The notes: generated by a model not told the origin, from the letters alone. 64,000 nt of DNA from Streptomyces violaceorubidus (GCF_000717995.1 NZ_JODM01000010.1:158225-222224), one strand, 5' to 3'; numbered from the stretch's first letter, positions 54,377 to 63,594 are shown. Numbers and translations: made by a program.

Positions 54377-56546
54377 GCCCCGATACGCCGAACACCGTCC
54401 CGTCCGGCGCCCCGGCGTACACGTACCCGCCCGCGAGCAGCGGCGCCGGCAGCGACGCGGGCACCTTGTCGGAGTCGGCGCCGAGCCGCGGCCGGGTCTG
54501 CCCGAGGAGCCTGCCCCGGCGCGCGTCGACGCCGAGGAGCCGCCCGTCGGGCGCGGTGACGTACACGTGCCGCCCGTCGGAGACCGGCGCCGAGCCCCGG
54601 CTCACGCCCGTCTCCAGCCGCCACGCCTGCTTCCCCGCCGCCATGTCGGCGGCGACCAGCGAGCCGCCCGCGCCCATGAGGTACACGGTGTCCCCGCGCA
54701 CGCCCGCCGACGCCGACGCCTGCTCGACCGGGATCGGCAGCGTCACCCGGCGGGTCGCCCCGGTGGCGGGCGTGTAGCGGACCACGGCCTTGACGTCGCC
54801 GTACGTCGCCCCCTCGGCGACGAGGTACACCGAGCCGTCCGCCGCCCCCACCGGCGTCAGTGCCCCGGCCAGGTCGGCGTCCCAGCGCACCTCGCCGCTC
54901 GCCGGGTCCACCGCGGTGACCCGGGTCCGCCTCCCGTCCGCGCTCGGACTCGTCGCGAACGCCGCCGGCTGCCGCTCCCCGGCGAACGACACGAAGTACG
55001 GCACCGACTGCCCGGGGATCCGGTGCGCCCACTTCGCCCGCCCCGAGGCGCTGTCCACGCCGGTGACCATCCCGTCGGCGCGGGTCAGCAGCAGCATGTC
55101 GCCGACGGTGCGCAGTCCGTCGTACGCGGGCATCTCCTCCTGCCACTCCGGCTCACCCGTGGCGGGGTCCAGTGCCTCCAGCGGGCCCAGCAGGCCGACC
55201 TCGGGCTGTACGAGCCCGCCCGACACGACCGGCGGTTCGCTGCGCACGGTCTCCTCGACGGGGTGCCGCCACAGCGTGCTCCCGTCGGCCGGATCGATCG
55301 CGAAGACCATCCCGGGCCGCGCGCACAGCAGCCGCCGGGCCGCGTAGGAGCACTGCGGCATCCCGCCGCCGTTCGCCGCGGGCACCGCCTCCCACGCCCC
55401 GAACGCGCCCGGCGCACTCTGCGCCGCGGGCGTGCGCGCGGGCTCGGCACCGCCGAACGACCGCACCGCCACGAGGGTCCCGGTCACGGCGAGCGCCAAC
55501 GCCCCCGCGACGAGCGCCGACCGCTTCCCCAGCCGCCGTACGACCCGCCCGGACCCTTGGGACCGCACGGACGACTCGGCGGCGGCCGACGGGATCGCGA
55601 CCTGCGGGGCGGGTGCCTGCGGGACGGCGGCCTGCGGGGCGGGTTCCGCCCCGGCCCGCGCCGGGGGCCCGGTCCGTTCCGCCCGCGGTGCCGGTATGAA
55701 CACCTGGGTGTCGTAGGCCGCCGCGACCGACCGCAGTTCCCGCATCAACTCGTCCGGCGTCGGCCGGTCCTCGGGCTCCTTGGCCAGACACCGCAGCACC
55801 AGCGGCGCGAGCGAGTCCGGCACGTCCGTCAGGTCGGGCTCGTCGTGCACGACCTGGTAGGCGACGACGTAAGGGCTGTCGGAGTCGAACGGCCCCCGCC
55901 CGGTGGCCGCGTGCACCATCAGCGAGCCGAGGGTGAAGACGTCGGCCGCGGGCCCCACCTCCCGGGGCCGCCGGAACTGCTCGGGCGCCATGTACGGCGG
56001 CGTACCGATCAGCTTCCCGGTCTCGGTGCGCAGTTCGCTGTCCTTCGGCCGGGAGATGCCGAAGTCGATGACCTTCGGCCCGTCCTCGGCGAGCAGGACG
56101 TTGCTCGGTTTCAGGTCCCGGTGCACGACGCCGACCCGGTGGATGTCGCGCAGCGCCTCGGCGAGTCCGGCCATCAGCCGGCGCAGTTGGGGCTCGTCCA
56201 TCGGCCCGTTCCGCTTCACCTGCTCCGAGAGGGTCGGACCGGGGATGAACAGCGTGGCCATCCAGGGCCGCCCGGCCTCCGGGTCGGCGTCCACGACCGG
56301 CGCCGTGAAGGCCCCGCTCACCCGCCGGGCCGCGGCCACCTCCTGCCGGAAACGCCCCCTGAACTCGGGGTCCCTGGCATAGGTCGCGTGTACGACCTTG
56401 ACCGCTACGCGCATCCCGGAGGTACTGCGGGCCAGGTGCACCACGCCCATGCCGCCCGAGCCGAGACGGGACTCCAGCCGGTAGTGGCCGGCGTACTCCG
56501 GAAGTTCCGCTTCCGCGTCCGCTCCGGCATCCCGCTGCGGCGCCAT
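54357..56546 (-). CDS. Membrane Ser/Thr protein kinase with extracellular PQQ-type beta-propeller
   Basis: The 729-residue Hanks-type kinase from ATG 56546 has the Gly loop GSGGMG (29-34), VAVKVV with Lys50, HRDLKPSN (142-149), DFG (161-163) and GTPPYMAPEQF. A Pro/Ala-rich juxtamembrane linker leads to a TM helix (about 345-365, SALVAGALALAVTGTLVAVR). An external region of PQQ-like repeats follows, with GxxxxALDxxxGxxxW patterns (VFAIDPADGSTLWRHP, LEALDPATGEPEWQEE, VTGVDSASGRAKWAHR, VTAVDPASGEVRWDAD). The propeller probably senses a wall or external ligand. It fits with the sigE and M23 envelope theme. Confidence 0.94.
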   Translation of the reverse strand: MAPQRDAGADAEAELPEYAGHYRLESRLGSGGMGVVHLARSTSGMRVAVKVVHATYARDPEFRGRFRQEVAAARRVSGAFTAPVVDADPEAGRPWMATLFIPGPTLSEQVKRNGPMDEPQLRRLMAGLAEALRDIHRVGVVHRDLKPSNVLLAEDGPKVIDFGISRPKDSELRTETGKLIGTPPYMAPEQFRRPREVGPAADVFTLGSLMVHAATGRGPFDSDSPYVVAYQVVHDEPDLTDVPDSLAPLVLRCLAKEPEDRPTPDELMRELRSVAAAYDTQVFIPAPRAERTGPPARAGAEPAPQAAVPQAPAPQVAIPSAAAESSVRSQGSGRVVRRLGKRSALVAGALALAVTGTLVAVRSFGGAEPARTPAAQSAPGAFGAWEAVPAANGGGMPQCSYAARRLLCARPGMVFAIDPADGSTLWRHPVEETVRSEPPVVSGGLVQPEVGLLGPLEALDPATGEPEWQEEMPAYDGLRTVGDMLLLTRADGMVTGVDSASGRAKWAHRIPGQSVPYFVSFAGERQPAAFATSPSADGRRTRVTAVDPASGEVRWDADLAGALTPVGAADGSVYLVAEGATYGDVKAVVRYTPATGATRRVTLPIPVEQASASAGVRGDTVYLMGAGGSLVAADMAAGKQAWRLETGVSRGSAPVSDGRHVYVTAPDGRLLGVDARRGRLLGQTRPRLGADSDKVPASLPAPLLAGGYVYAGAPDGTVFGVSGRDPGAW

Positions 56547-56729
56547 GGAACCACCCCCGTGCTGTTCGTTCGCGCGCGCGATGCTCGGAGCCTAGTCGAT
56601 GGGGCGCACGGGGCAGAGGCGGCCTGCCGACCTCCGTGTGCGAGAGGCGAACTGGTGTTTCATGGCTTGTTGCCGGGGTATCAACGGTGCCCCGCGAAAG
56701 TCGCGGGGTCCAACGGGGGGAGTTCGTCC

Positions 56730-57056
56730 ATGTCTGTCGACCAGGTCCAGAACATCGGCGGCGAAGAGGGAGAAGCGGTCCGGTCCGAGGGAGTCGTCGC
56801 GACGGCGGCCCTGCGCTCCTTCCCGGTCGCGCCGGGCTACCGCCTGAACGTCCGCAGCGGCCCGGGCACCGACTACCCGGTGGTGCGGGTCCTGGCCGAG
56901 GGCGCCAGGGTCACGATCAACTGCCAGCGCGCGGGGGAGCGGGTCTCCGGCCCCTACGGCACCTCGAACATCTGGGACAACATCGGCAGCGGCCAGTACG
57001 TCTCCGACACGTACGTCCGTACCGGCAGCGACGGCTACGTGGCCCCTCGCTGCTGA
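56730..57056 (+). CDS. Small SH3-domain protein
   Basis: The 108-residue product starts MSVDQVQNIGGEEGEAVRSE at ATG 56730. It has a bacterial SH3 (SH3_3) domain, YRLNVRSGPGTDYPVVRVLA and GARVTINCQRAGERVSG, ending with WDNIGSGQYVSDTYVRTGSD. No signal peptide is visible, which is unusual because such SH3 domains normally bind cell wall outside the membrane. Two Cys (in INCQ and the last residue) are present. It is divergent from the kinase gene. Confidence 0.85.
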   Translation: MSVDQVQNIGGEEGEAVRSEGVVATAALRSFPVAPGYRLNVRSGPGTDYPVVRVLAEGARVTINCQRAGERVSGPYGTSNIWDNIGSGQYVSDTYVRTGSDGYVAPRC

Positions 57057-57222
57057 GCGGCCGCCGCTGATGACTGTGTAACAGCGCTGTCCCAGCGATG
57101 TACTGGGAAGTCGCCGAGGGGAACGGGGTGCCGGGCCGAGCGGCTCTTGGTGGTCGCAAGCGCCGCTCGCACCGATGGGTACGGGCGGCCCGGCACGCCA
57201 ACCGACTCTGAGGTAGACAACG

Positions 57223-57906
57223 ATGCGCGTTCGCAAGCTGACCCTCGCCGCCATGGCCCTGGCCGCCGGTCTCTCGCTCACGGCCTGCCAGAACGACGAC
57301 GGCACCGACCAGAGCGCCGCCCCGCCCGCCGCTTCCACCGCGTCCTCCTCGAACGGAGGCTCCGCATCGGCCGGCTCGGACCAGGAGGGCGGGACGGACT
57401 CCGCGGACAAGACCCCCGACGGAGCCGGGGGTTCGGGTGGCACCGGCGGGACCGGTGGGGCGGGCGGCACCGAGAAGGACGGCAAGGCCGCCAAGTGCCG
57501 CACCGACGAGCTGGAGTTCACGGCGATGGACGCCACCATCGACGGCGACACCGAGGGCACCGTCGCGGTCGACCTGAAGAACGGCGGCGGCCGGGAGTGC
57601 ACGCTCACGGGCTACGCGGGCGTCGACCTGAAGACCAACGCGGGCACCCTGTCCGCGCGGCGCACGGGCGAGCAGGCCACGCCGGTGGTCCTCAAGGACG
57701 GCGAGAACGTGACCTTCGGCATCACCTACCCGATCAACGACACGGGCGGCTCCGGCGTCCGCGTCACGGGGCTGGTGGTGACCCCGCCGAACGAGACCAA
57801 GTCGGTCACCCTCGACTGGCCCGGCGGTGCCTCGCTGCCCGTCTCCGACAGCGCGGGCTCCCCGGTGAAGGTCGGCCCGATGGGCAGCGCCGGCCAGGGC
57901 GGCTGA
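57223..57906 (+). CDS. DUF4232 lipoprotein
   Basis: The 227-residue protein starts MRVRKLTLAAMALAAGLSLT at ATG 57223, with lipobox L-T-A-C (Cys22). A Ser/Gly/Ala linker with GGTGGTGGAGG (about residues 25-90) leads to a DUF4232 beta domain (CRTDELEFTAMDATIDGDTE, VDLKNGGGRECTLTGYAGVD, GITYPINDTGGSGVRVTGLV). Such lipoproteins are abundant in Streptomyces and of unknown role. The architecture is like that of the protein at 43014. Confidence 0.88.
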   Translation: MRVRKLTLAAMALAAGLSLTACQNDDGTDQSAAPPAASTASSSNGGSASAGSDQEGGTDSADKTPDGAGGSGGTGGTGGAGGTEKDGKAAKCRTDELEFTAMDATIDGDTEGTVAVDLKNGGGRECTLTGYAGVDLKTNAGTLSARRTGEQATPVVLKDGENVTFGITYPINDTGGSGVRVTGLVVTPPNETKSVTLDWPGGASLPVSDSAGSPVKVGPMGSAGQGG

Positions 57907-57986
57907 CCGCACCGCGCGCCCCGCCCCCGCGTCCGGTGTGCCGGGCCCGCCCGGGGCCCGCGCCGCCCCGGCGCCATAATCGACCC

Positions 57987-58493
57987 GTGAGCAGCGCAGA
58001 GAACGGCAAGAACGGCATCCCGGACACCCCGGCGGGCCCCCGCCCGGAACCCCTCCGGTTCTACGGCACGACCTGGGTGGACCACGACCACGGCTACGCC
58101 GCCCGCCGGGTGGGCCTCGCCGTGGGTTCGCTCGCCGTGGCCGCCGCCGCCTGCTTCGTGCTCCGGGTCGCCTACGAGGGCCTCCAGATCGCCGACATCG
58201 GCAGCTTCGTCTCGCTGCTGGTGATCGTGATGTTCGCGATCTGCAGCGCCCTGGCCTTCCGCCACACCTGGTCCGGCTTCATCAGCCGCCCCGAGCCCGA
58301 CCGCCAGGCCTCGATGCGCGGCCTGCTCGCCATCGGCTTCGTCGGCTCCCTCCTCGCCTACTTCTTCCGCACCTTCACCGAGGCGCCGGGCGAGAAGCTG
58401 CACCGCGAGGAGTACGACAAGGCCCGCGAGGAGTACGAGAAGCGCACCACCCGCCGCTCGGGCAACCCGTCGAGAAAGCGCCGCCGGAAGTAA
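57987..58493 (+). CDS. Small integral membrane protein with basic tail
   Basis: The 168-residue product starts at GTG 57987 (VSSAENGKNGIPDTPAGPRP), 6 bp after a CATAAT hexamer, so it may be leaderless. It has three to four membrane helices (VGLAVGSLAVAAAACFVLRV, FVSLLVIVMFAICSALAF, GLLAIGFVGSLLAYFF), then a charged helix EKLHREEYDKAREEYEKRTT and a basic end (RRSGNPSRKRRRK). The last 11 codons are part of a tandem duplication continuing into the spacer. I do not recognise the family. Confidence 0.75.
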   Translation: MSSAENGKNGIPDTPAGPRPEPLRFYGTTWVDHDHGYAARRVGLAVGSLAVAAAACFVLRVAYEGLQIADIGSFVSLLVIVMFAICSALAFRHTWSGFISRPEPDRQASMRGLLAIGFVGSLLAYFFRTFTEAPGEKLHREEYDKAREEYEKRTTRRSGNPSRKRRRK

Positions 58494-58866
58494 CCCGGCG
58501 GCGATGCCGACCGGCTGCCGTTGCCGGAGCGGGGCCTGTCGGGGGAGGCGGTCGCGATCACCGCGTTCGGGCATCCCGTCGAGGAAGCGCCGCCGGAAGC
58601 AACCCGGCGGAGGAGACCGACCGGTCGCCCGCGCCGAAGCAGAGCCTGCCCGCGCAGGCGGTCGCGACCACTCCGCGTCACGAGCAGCCGGCGGGCCGCA
58701 CCGCGCAGGCGGTCGCGACCACCTCCGCGTCACGAGCAGCCGGCGGGCCGCACCGCCGGTGAACCCGCCCCGCGGCCGCCCAGAGATCGGCAGAGGCAGG
58801 GCGCGAGCCGCACCGCCGGTGAACCCACCCCGCGGCCGCCCGGAGATCAGCAGCGGCAGGGCGCCC
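58460..58866 (+). repeat. Three successive tandem duplications
   Basis: Unit A (about 109 bp) starts GGGCAACCCGTCGAG at 58460 inside the membrane-protein gene and recurs as GGGCATCCCGTCGAG at 58569. Unit B (about 51 bp) starts GCAGGCGGTCGCGACCAC at 58654 and recurs at 58705. Unit C (60 bp) starts GCCGCACCGCCGGTGAACCC at 58747 and recurs at 58807. Otherwise the 437-bp spacer to 58930 has no supported gene. Confidence 0.8.
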
Positions 58867-58930
58867 TCCCGCCCACGGCGCTCCCCAGAACTCCCCTCCC
58901 CGTCCGAGCCCGCGCGGCCACCATGGCCGT

Positions 58931-59749
58931 ATGACGACACCGCTGACCCCGGACGAACCGACCCCTGCGACCGCCCCCGCGCAGGCCGACCACAGCGCCC
59001 GCGCCCGTTCCTTCAACGCCGCCGCCGCCCAGTACGCCGCCCACCGCCCCTCCTACCCGCCCGCGCTCTTCGACGCGCTGGAGGAACTGACCGGCCGCCC
59101 CCTCAAGGGCGCCCGCGTCGTGGACGTCGGCGCCGGTACCGGCCTCGCCACCGCCCGCCTGCACGAACGCGGCGCCGAGGTCGTCGCCGTGGAACCCGGC
59201 GCCGGCATGGCCGCCCAGTTCCGCCGCGCCCTCCCCGGCGTGCCCGTGGTCCGCGGCAGCGGCAACGCCCTGCCCCTCGCCGACCACAGCGCCGACCTCC
59301 TCACCTACGCCCAGGCCTGGCACTGGACCGACCCCGCCCTCGCGGTCCCGGAGGCGCTGCGCGTACTGCGTCCGGGCGGCGCGCTGGCGCTGTGGTGGAA
59401 CACCGACGCCCACGACGTGCCGTGGATCGCGGAGTCGGCGCGGCGCGTCGACCGGCACTTCGCGGGCCTGAACCTCTCCGCCGAGAAACGCCACCTTGAC
59501 GCCCGCTTCGCCGACCCCACCGGCCACTTCGACTTCGCCCACCGCGAGATCCGCTGGAGCCGTCGCGTCCCCCTCGACACCCATCTGGCCAACCTCGGCA
59601 GCCACTCGGTCTTCCTGACCGACACCGAGGAACGCGCCGCGGCCTTCTTCGCCGAGGAACGCCGCCACCTGCTGGCCGCCTTCCCGGCCGGACTCGTCGA
59701 GGAGACCTACGACGTCCACCTCCTCCTCGGGGCGACCCCTACGGCTTGA
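58931..59749 (+). CDS. Class I SAM-dependent methyltransferase
   Basis: The 272-residue protein starts MTTPLTPDEPTPATAPAQAD at ATG 58931. It has a Methyltransf_11 domain: SAM motif I VVDVGAGTGLATARL, acidic AVEPGAGMAAQF, motif II-like SADLLTYAQAWHWTDPALAV (the TAQAFHWFD family signature) and LRPGGALALWWN. The C-terminal cap is helical. The substrate is unknown. There is no clear ribosome-binding site, and the spacer upstream is repetitive. Confidence 0.9.
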   Translation: MTTPLTPDEPTPATAPAQADHSARARSFNAAAAQYAAHRPSYPPALFDALEELTGRPLKGARVVDVGAGTGLATARLHERGAEVVAVEPGAGMAAQFRRALPGVPVVRGSGNALPLADHSADLLTYAQAWHWTDPALAVPEALRVLRPGGALALWWNTDAHDVPWIAESARRVDRHFAGLNLSAEKRHLDARFADPTGHFDFAHREIRWSRRVPLDTHLANLGSHSVFLTDTEERAAAFFAEERRHLLAAFPAGLVEETYDVHLLLGATPTA

Positions 59750-59756
59750 GACCCGT

Positions 59757-59800
59757 GAGGCCTCTGAGGCGTCTGAGGCTGCTGATGAGGCCTCTGACAA
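59757..59800 (+). repeat. Short GAGGCxTCT repeats
   Basis: The words GAGGCCTCT, GAGGCGTCT, GAGGCTGCT and again GAGGCCTCT follow the methyltransferase stop, each with TGA between. GAGGCCTC is self-complementary and may contribute to transcription termination. Confidence 0.5.
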
Positions 59801-59873
59801 CCCTGACGGCGTTCCACGGCGCGCCGCAGGACGCTTGACGCCGCGGCTGCCCGGGAGGACTATTCAGCACACG

Positions 59874-60701
59874 ATGAATTACATGCCGGAACACTCCTCC
59901 CGATCACCCGAAGGCCACGGCCACGACCCCGCCCGACCCGCCGTGCGGGCCGAAGACCTCACCGTCGTCCGGGGTACCCGCACCGTCCTGCGGGGCCTCG
60001 GCTTCACCGTCCCGCGCGGCCGCATCACCGGCCTCCTCGGCCCCTCCGGCTGCGGCAAGTCGACCCTGATGCGGTCGATCGTCGGCACCCAGTCCAAGGT
60101 GACCGGCACCCTGGACGTGCTCGGCCGCCCGGCCGGCCACCCGGCCCTGCGCACCCGCGTCGGCTACGTCACCCAGGCCCCGTCCGTCTACGACGACCTG
60201 ACCGTCCGCCAGAACCTGGACTACTTCGCCGGGATCCTCGACCCCGGACGCGCGGCCGCCGACCGACGCCGGGCGGACGTCACCCGGGTCGTCGCCGACG
60301 TCGACCTCACCACCCACGCCGACGCCCTGGCCGGCAACCTCTCCGGCGGCCAGCGCAGCCGCGTCTCCCTCGCCGTGGCCCTCCTGGGCGCCCCCGAGCT
60401 CCTGGTCCTCGACGAACCCACGGTCGGCCTCGACCCCGTACTCCGCCGGGACCTGTGGGCCCTCTTCCACTCCATCGCCGCCGACCGCGGTGCCACGATC
60501 CTCGTCTCCTCCCACGTCATGGACGAGGCCGAGCGCTGCCACCGGCTGCTCCTGATGCGCGAGGGCGAGGTCCTCGCCGACGACACCCCCGACGCCCTGC
60601 GCACCCGTACCGGCTCCGAGACGGTCGAGGAGGCCTTCCTCCACCTGGTCGACGAGGCGAAGACGGATGCGGCCGCCCGCACGAAGGAGACGACCCGATG
60701 A
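59874..60701 (+). CDS. ABC transporter ATP-binding protein
   Basis: The 275-residue ATPase starts at ATG 59874 (MNYMPEHSSRSPEGHGHDPA), with a second ATG three codons in. It has Walker A GPSGCGKST, Q-loop YVTQAPSVYDDL, signature LSGGQRSRVSLA, Walker B LLVLDEPTVGLDP and H-loop VSSHVMDEA. The D-loop and family pattern match the DrrA-like ABC-2 exporters. It couples by an ATGA overlap to its permease. The substrate is unknown. Confidence 0.95.
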   Translation: MNYMPEHSSRSPEGHGHDPARPAVRAEDLTVVRGTRTVLRGLGFTVPRGRITGLLGPSGCGKSTLMRSIVGTQSKVTGTLDVLGRPAGHPALRTRVGYVTQAPSVYDDLTVRQNLDYFAGILDPGRAAADRRRADVTRVVADVDLTTHADALAGNLSGGQRSRVSLAVALLGAPELLVLDEPTVGLDPVLRRDLWALFHSIAADRGATILVSSHVMDEAERCHRLLLMREGEVLADDTPDALRTRTGSETVEEAFLHLVDEAKTDAAARTKETTR

Positions 60702-61498
60702 CCACGCCCCCGTCACCACCGACCACCGCCCCCGCCCTCCCCCCGACCCCCACCCGCCCCCTGAGCCTCTCCCGCACCACAGCCACCGCCACCCGGGTCC
60801 TGCGCCAGCTGAGCCACGACCCCCGCACCATCGCGCTCCTGATGCTGATCCCCTGCGTGATGCTCTTCCTGCTGCGCTACGTCTTCGACGGCAGCCCGCG
60901 CACCTTCGACAACATCGGCGCCTCGCTCCTCGGCGTCTTCCCGCTGATCACGATGTTCCTGGTCACGTCCATCGCGACCCTGCGCGAGCGCACCTCCGGC
61001 ACCCTCGAACGCCTCCTCGCCATGCCGCTCGGCAAGGGCGACCTCATCGCCGGCTACGCCCTGGCCTTCGGTGCCCTGGCCATCGTCCAGTCGGCCCTGG
61101 CCACCGCTCTGGCGGTCTGGTTCCTGGGCCTGGACGTGACGGGCAGCCCCTGGCTCCTCCTCCTGGTCGCCCTGCTCGACGCCCTCCTGGGCACCGCGCT
61201 CGGCCTCTTCGTCTCGGCCTTCGCGGCCTCGGAGTTCCAGGCGGTCCAGTTCATGCCGGCGGTGATCTTCCCCCAGCTCCTCCTCTGCGGCCTCTTCACC
61301 CCGCGCGACAACATGCACCCGGCCCTGGAGGCCGTCTCCGACGTCCTGCCCATGTCCTACGCCGTCGACGGCATGAACGAGGTCCTGCGCCACACCGACA
61401 TGACCGCCACCTTCGTGCGCGACGCCCTGATCGTCGCCGGATGCGCCCTCCTGGTCCTGGCCCTGGGAGCGGCGACCCTGAAACGCCGAACGGCATGA
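60698..61498 (+). CDS. ABC-2 type transporter permease
   Basis: The 266-residue permease starts MTTPPSPPTTAPALPPTPTR at ATG 60698, overlapping the ATPase stop. A cytoplasmic Pro-rich N-terminus is followed by six hydrophobic segments of ABC2_membrane type (LLMLIPCVMLFLLRYVF, LLGVFPLITMFLVTSIATLR, AIVQSALATALAVWFL, LLVALLDALLGTALGLFVSA, MPAVIFPQLLLCGLF, LIVAGCALLVLALGAATL). ERTSGTLERLLAMPL and the LPMSYAVDGMNEVLR motif are family hallmarks. With the ATPase it forms a two-gene exporter. Confidence 0.94.
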   Translation: MTTPPSPPTTAPALPPTPTRPLSLSRTTATATRVLRQLSHDPRTIALLMLIPCVMLFLLRYVFDGSPRTFDNIGASLLGVFPLITMFLVTSIATLRERTSGTLERLLAMPLGKGDLIAGYALAFGALAIVQSALATALAVWFLGLDVTGSPWLLLLVALLDALLGTALGLFVSAFAASEFQAVQFMPAVIFPQLLLCGLFTPRDNMHPALEAVSDVLPMSYAVDGMNEVLRHTDMTATFVRDALIVAGCALLVLALGAATLKRRTA

Positions 61499-61599
61499 AC
61501 AGCCGGCCCGTCCCGCGGAGTGGACGCGCCACCCCCGCCCGCACCCTCGGTGCGAGGATGACCCCGGACGACGCGCACACCCCGGAGGGCACCGAACCC

Positions 61600-62412
61600 A
61601 TGACCCAGAAAGTCGCAGTCCTCGGCACCGGCAAGATCGGCGAAGCCCTGCTCAGTGGAATGATCGGCGCCGGCTGGGCACCCGCCGACCTCCTGGTCAC
61701 CGCCCGCCGCCGCGAGCGGGCCGACGAACTCCGCGCCCGGCACGGAGTCACCCCGGTCACCAACGCCGAGGCGGCCAAGAACGCCGACACCCTCATCCTC
61801 ACGGTCAAGCCGCAGGACATGGGCACCCTCCTCGACGAACTCGCCCCGCACGTCCCGGCCGACCGCCTGGTCATCAGCGGCGCGGCGGGCATCCCGACCT
61901 CGTTCTTCGAGGAGCGCCTCGCCCCCGGCACCCCGGTCGTCCGCGTCATGACGAACACCCCGGCCCTCGTCGACGAGGCCATGTCCGTGATCTCGGCCGG
62001 CACCCACGCGACCGCCGCCCACCTCACCCACACCGAGGAGATCTTCGGCGCCGTCGGCAAGTCCCTCCGCGTCCCCGAGTCCCAGCAGGACGCCTGCACC
62101 GCCCTCTCCGGCTCCGGCCCGGCGTACTTCTTCTACCTGGTCGAGGCCATGACCGACGCCGGCATCCTGCTCGGCCTGCCCCGCGACAAGGCCCACGACC
62201 TGATCGTCCAGTCCGCGATCGGCGCCGCGAAGATGCTCCGCGACAGCGGCGAACACCCGGTCAGGCTCCGCGAGAACGTCACGTCCCCCGCCGGCACCAC
62301 CATCAACGCCATCCGCGAACTGGAGAACCACGGCGTCCGCGCCGCCCTCATCGCCGCCCTGGAGGCCGCCCGCGACCGCAGCCGCGAACTGGCCTCCGGC
62401 ACCAAGGACTGA
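61600..62412 (+). CDS. proC: Pyrroline-5-carboxylate reductase
   Basis: Last step of proline synthesis, NAD(P)H-dependent. The 270-residue protein starts MTQKVAVLGTGKIGEALLSG at ATG 61600. It has the Rossmann motif VLGTGKIGEALLSG, TVKPQDMGTLLDEL, VRVMTNTPALVDEAMSVISA and the C-terminal signature ALSGSGPAYFFYLVEAMTDA...TSPAGTTINAIRELE. It is 101 bp after the ABC permease, so probably has its own promoter. It is convergent with trpS, 24 bp between stops. Confidence 0.96.
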   Translation: MTQKVAVLGTGKIGEALLSGMIGAGWAPADLLVTARRRERADELRARHGVTPVTNAEAAKNADTLILTVKPQDMGTLLDELAPHVPADRLVISGAAGIPTSFFEERLAPGTPVVRVMTNTPALVDEAMSVISAGTHATAAHLTHTEEIFGAVGKSLRVPESQQDACTALSGSGPAYFFYLVEAMTDAGILLGLPRDKAHDLIVQSAIGAAKMLRDSGEHPVRLRENVTSPAGTTINAIRELENHGVRAALIAALEAARDRSRELASGTKD

Positions 62413-62436
62413 GCACCTCCCCGACGGGCCCCGGGC

Positions 62437-63447
62437 CTACCGGACCGCGTTCACCGGGGGCAGCAGCCCGATCGCCCGGTAGGCGGCGTCCACCGTCGGC
62501 CGTGCCACCGCCCGGGCCTTCTCGGCGCCCTTCCGGAGCACTCCCTCGACGTACCCGGGATCGGCGCACAGCTCCTTGTGCCGCTCCTGCACCGGCCGCA
62601 GCACCTCGACGACCGCCTCCGCGGTGTCCTTCTTCAGCGCGCCGTACGAGTCGTACCCGGCCGCCAGCTCCGCGGGATCCCCGCCCGTACAGGCGGCGAG
62701 GATCTCCAGCAGGTTCGCGAGCCCCGGCCGCTCCTCCCGGTCGTGGACGACGTCACGCCCGCTGTCGGTCACGGTCCGCATGACCTTCTTCCGCACCACG
62801 TCCGGCTCGTCCAGCAGATAGACGACCCCCGGCCCCACGTCGTCGCTCTTGCCCATCTTCGACGCGGGATCCTGCAGATTCATGACCCGGGCCGCCACCC
62901 CCGGACTGGTCGCCCGCGGCACCACGAACGTGTGCCCGTACCGCTGGTTGAACCGCACCGCGACATCCCGCGCCAGCTCCACATGCTGGGTCTGGTCGTC
63001 CCCGACCGGCACCTCGTCCGTCCCGTACGCCAGGATGTCGGCCGCCATCAGCACGGGGTACGTCAGCAGCGACAGCCGCACACTCCCACCCCGCTCCCTC
63101 TCCCGCGAGGCCTTCTCCTTGTACTGGATCATCCGCCGCATCTCCCCGTCGGTCGCCACGCACTCCAGTACGTACGACAGCCGGGTGTGCTCGTCCACGT
63201 GGCTCTGCACGAACACGGTGCACAGCTCCGGATCGAGCCCCGCCGCCAGCAACAGCGACGCCACCTGCCGGCTGAGTCTGCGCACCCGCGCCGGATCGTG
63301 GTCCACGGTCAGCGCGTGCAGGTCGACGACGCAGAACAGCGCGTCCGACCGATGCTGGTCCACCGCGACCCACCGCCGCATGGCGCCCAGATAGTTCCCC
63401 AGCGTCAGGTGCCCGGTCGGCTTGACCCCACTGAAGACCCTCGTCAT
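62437..63447 (-). CDS. trpS: Tryptophanyl-tRNA synthetase, attenuator-controlled
   Basis: Charges tRNA-Trp. The 336-residue class I synthetase starts MTRVFSGVKPTGHLTLGNYL at ATG 63447 after AGGAGGTGG. The HIGH-like motif is PTGHLTLGN (10-18), the Trp-pocket region is VGDDQTQHVELARDVAVRFN, and the KMSKS loop is KMGKS (197-201). The leader encodes a Trp-Trp peptide before a terminator, matching the ribosome-mediated attenuation described for the auxiliary indolmycin-resistant trpS1 of S. coelicolor. Whether this copy is the resistant one needs the pocket residues compared with a second trpS elsewhere. Confidence 0.95.
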   Translation of the reverse strand: MTRVFSGVKPTGHLTLGNYLGAMRRWVAVDQHRSDALFCVVDLHALTVDHDPARVRRLSRQVASLLLAAGLDPELCTVFVQSHVDEHTRLSYVLECVATDGEMRRMIQYKEKASRERERGGSVRLSLLTYPVLMAADILAYGTDEVPVGDDQTQHVELARDVAVRFNQRYGHTFVVPRATSPGVAARVMNLQDPASKMGKSDDVGPGVVYLLDEPDVVRKKVMRTVTDSGRDVVHDREERPGLANLLEILAACTGGDPAELAAGYDSYGALKKDTAEAVVEVLRPVQERHKELCADPGYVEGVLRKGAEKARAVARPTVDAAYRAIGLLPPVNAVR

Positions 63448-63511
63448 CTCTCCACCTCCTGGTCAGGGCCGCCGCCACCCGCGGGCCGCCCCTCCTGGAG
63501 GAGATACGAGA

Positions 63512-63534
63512 ACGGCCGCCGAAGCGGCGGCCGT
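63512..63534 (-). terminator. trpS attenuator terminator
   Basis: Perfect 10-bp arms ACGGCCGCCG (63512-63521) and CGGCGGCCGT (63525-63534) flank AAG; in the transcript the loop is CUU. It lies 27 bp after the leader peptide stop and 64 bp before trpS. It shares the word GGCGGCCG with the upstream hairpin, which permits a mutually exclusive antiterminator. Confidence 0.75.
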
Positions 63535-63540
63535 CGATTC

Positions 63541-63594
63541 CGTACGTGTATGCGGCCGCCGTCAGGCGGCCCACCAGAGCTGGGTACACGTACG
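63541..63594 (-). ncRNA. trpS leader pause/antiterminator hairpin
   Basis: Perfect outer arms CGTACGTGTA (63541-63550) and TACACGTACG (63585-63594) enclose the Trp codons and an inner hairpin GGCCGCC/GGCGGCC around TGAC. Ribosome stalling at the Trp codons would open this structure and free the 3' arm to compete with the terminator. Confidence 0.65.

Noticed and set aside
58654..58866. CRISPR-like array suggested by repeated 50-60 bp units
   Set aside because: Units are directly adjacent duplications of different length without uniform repeats and unique spacers, and no cas genes are present.
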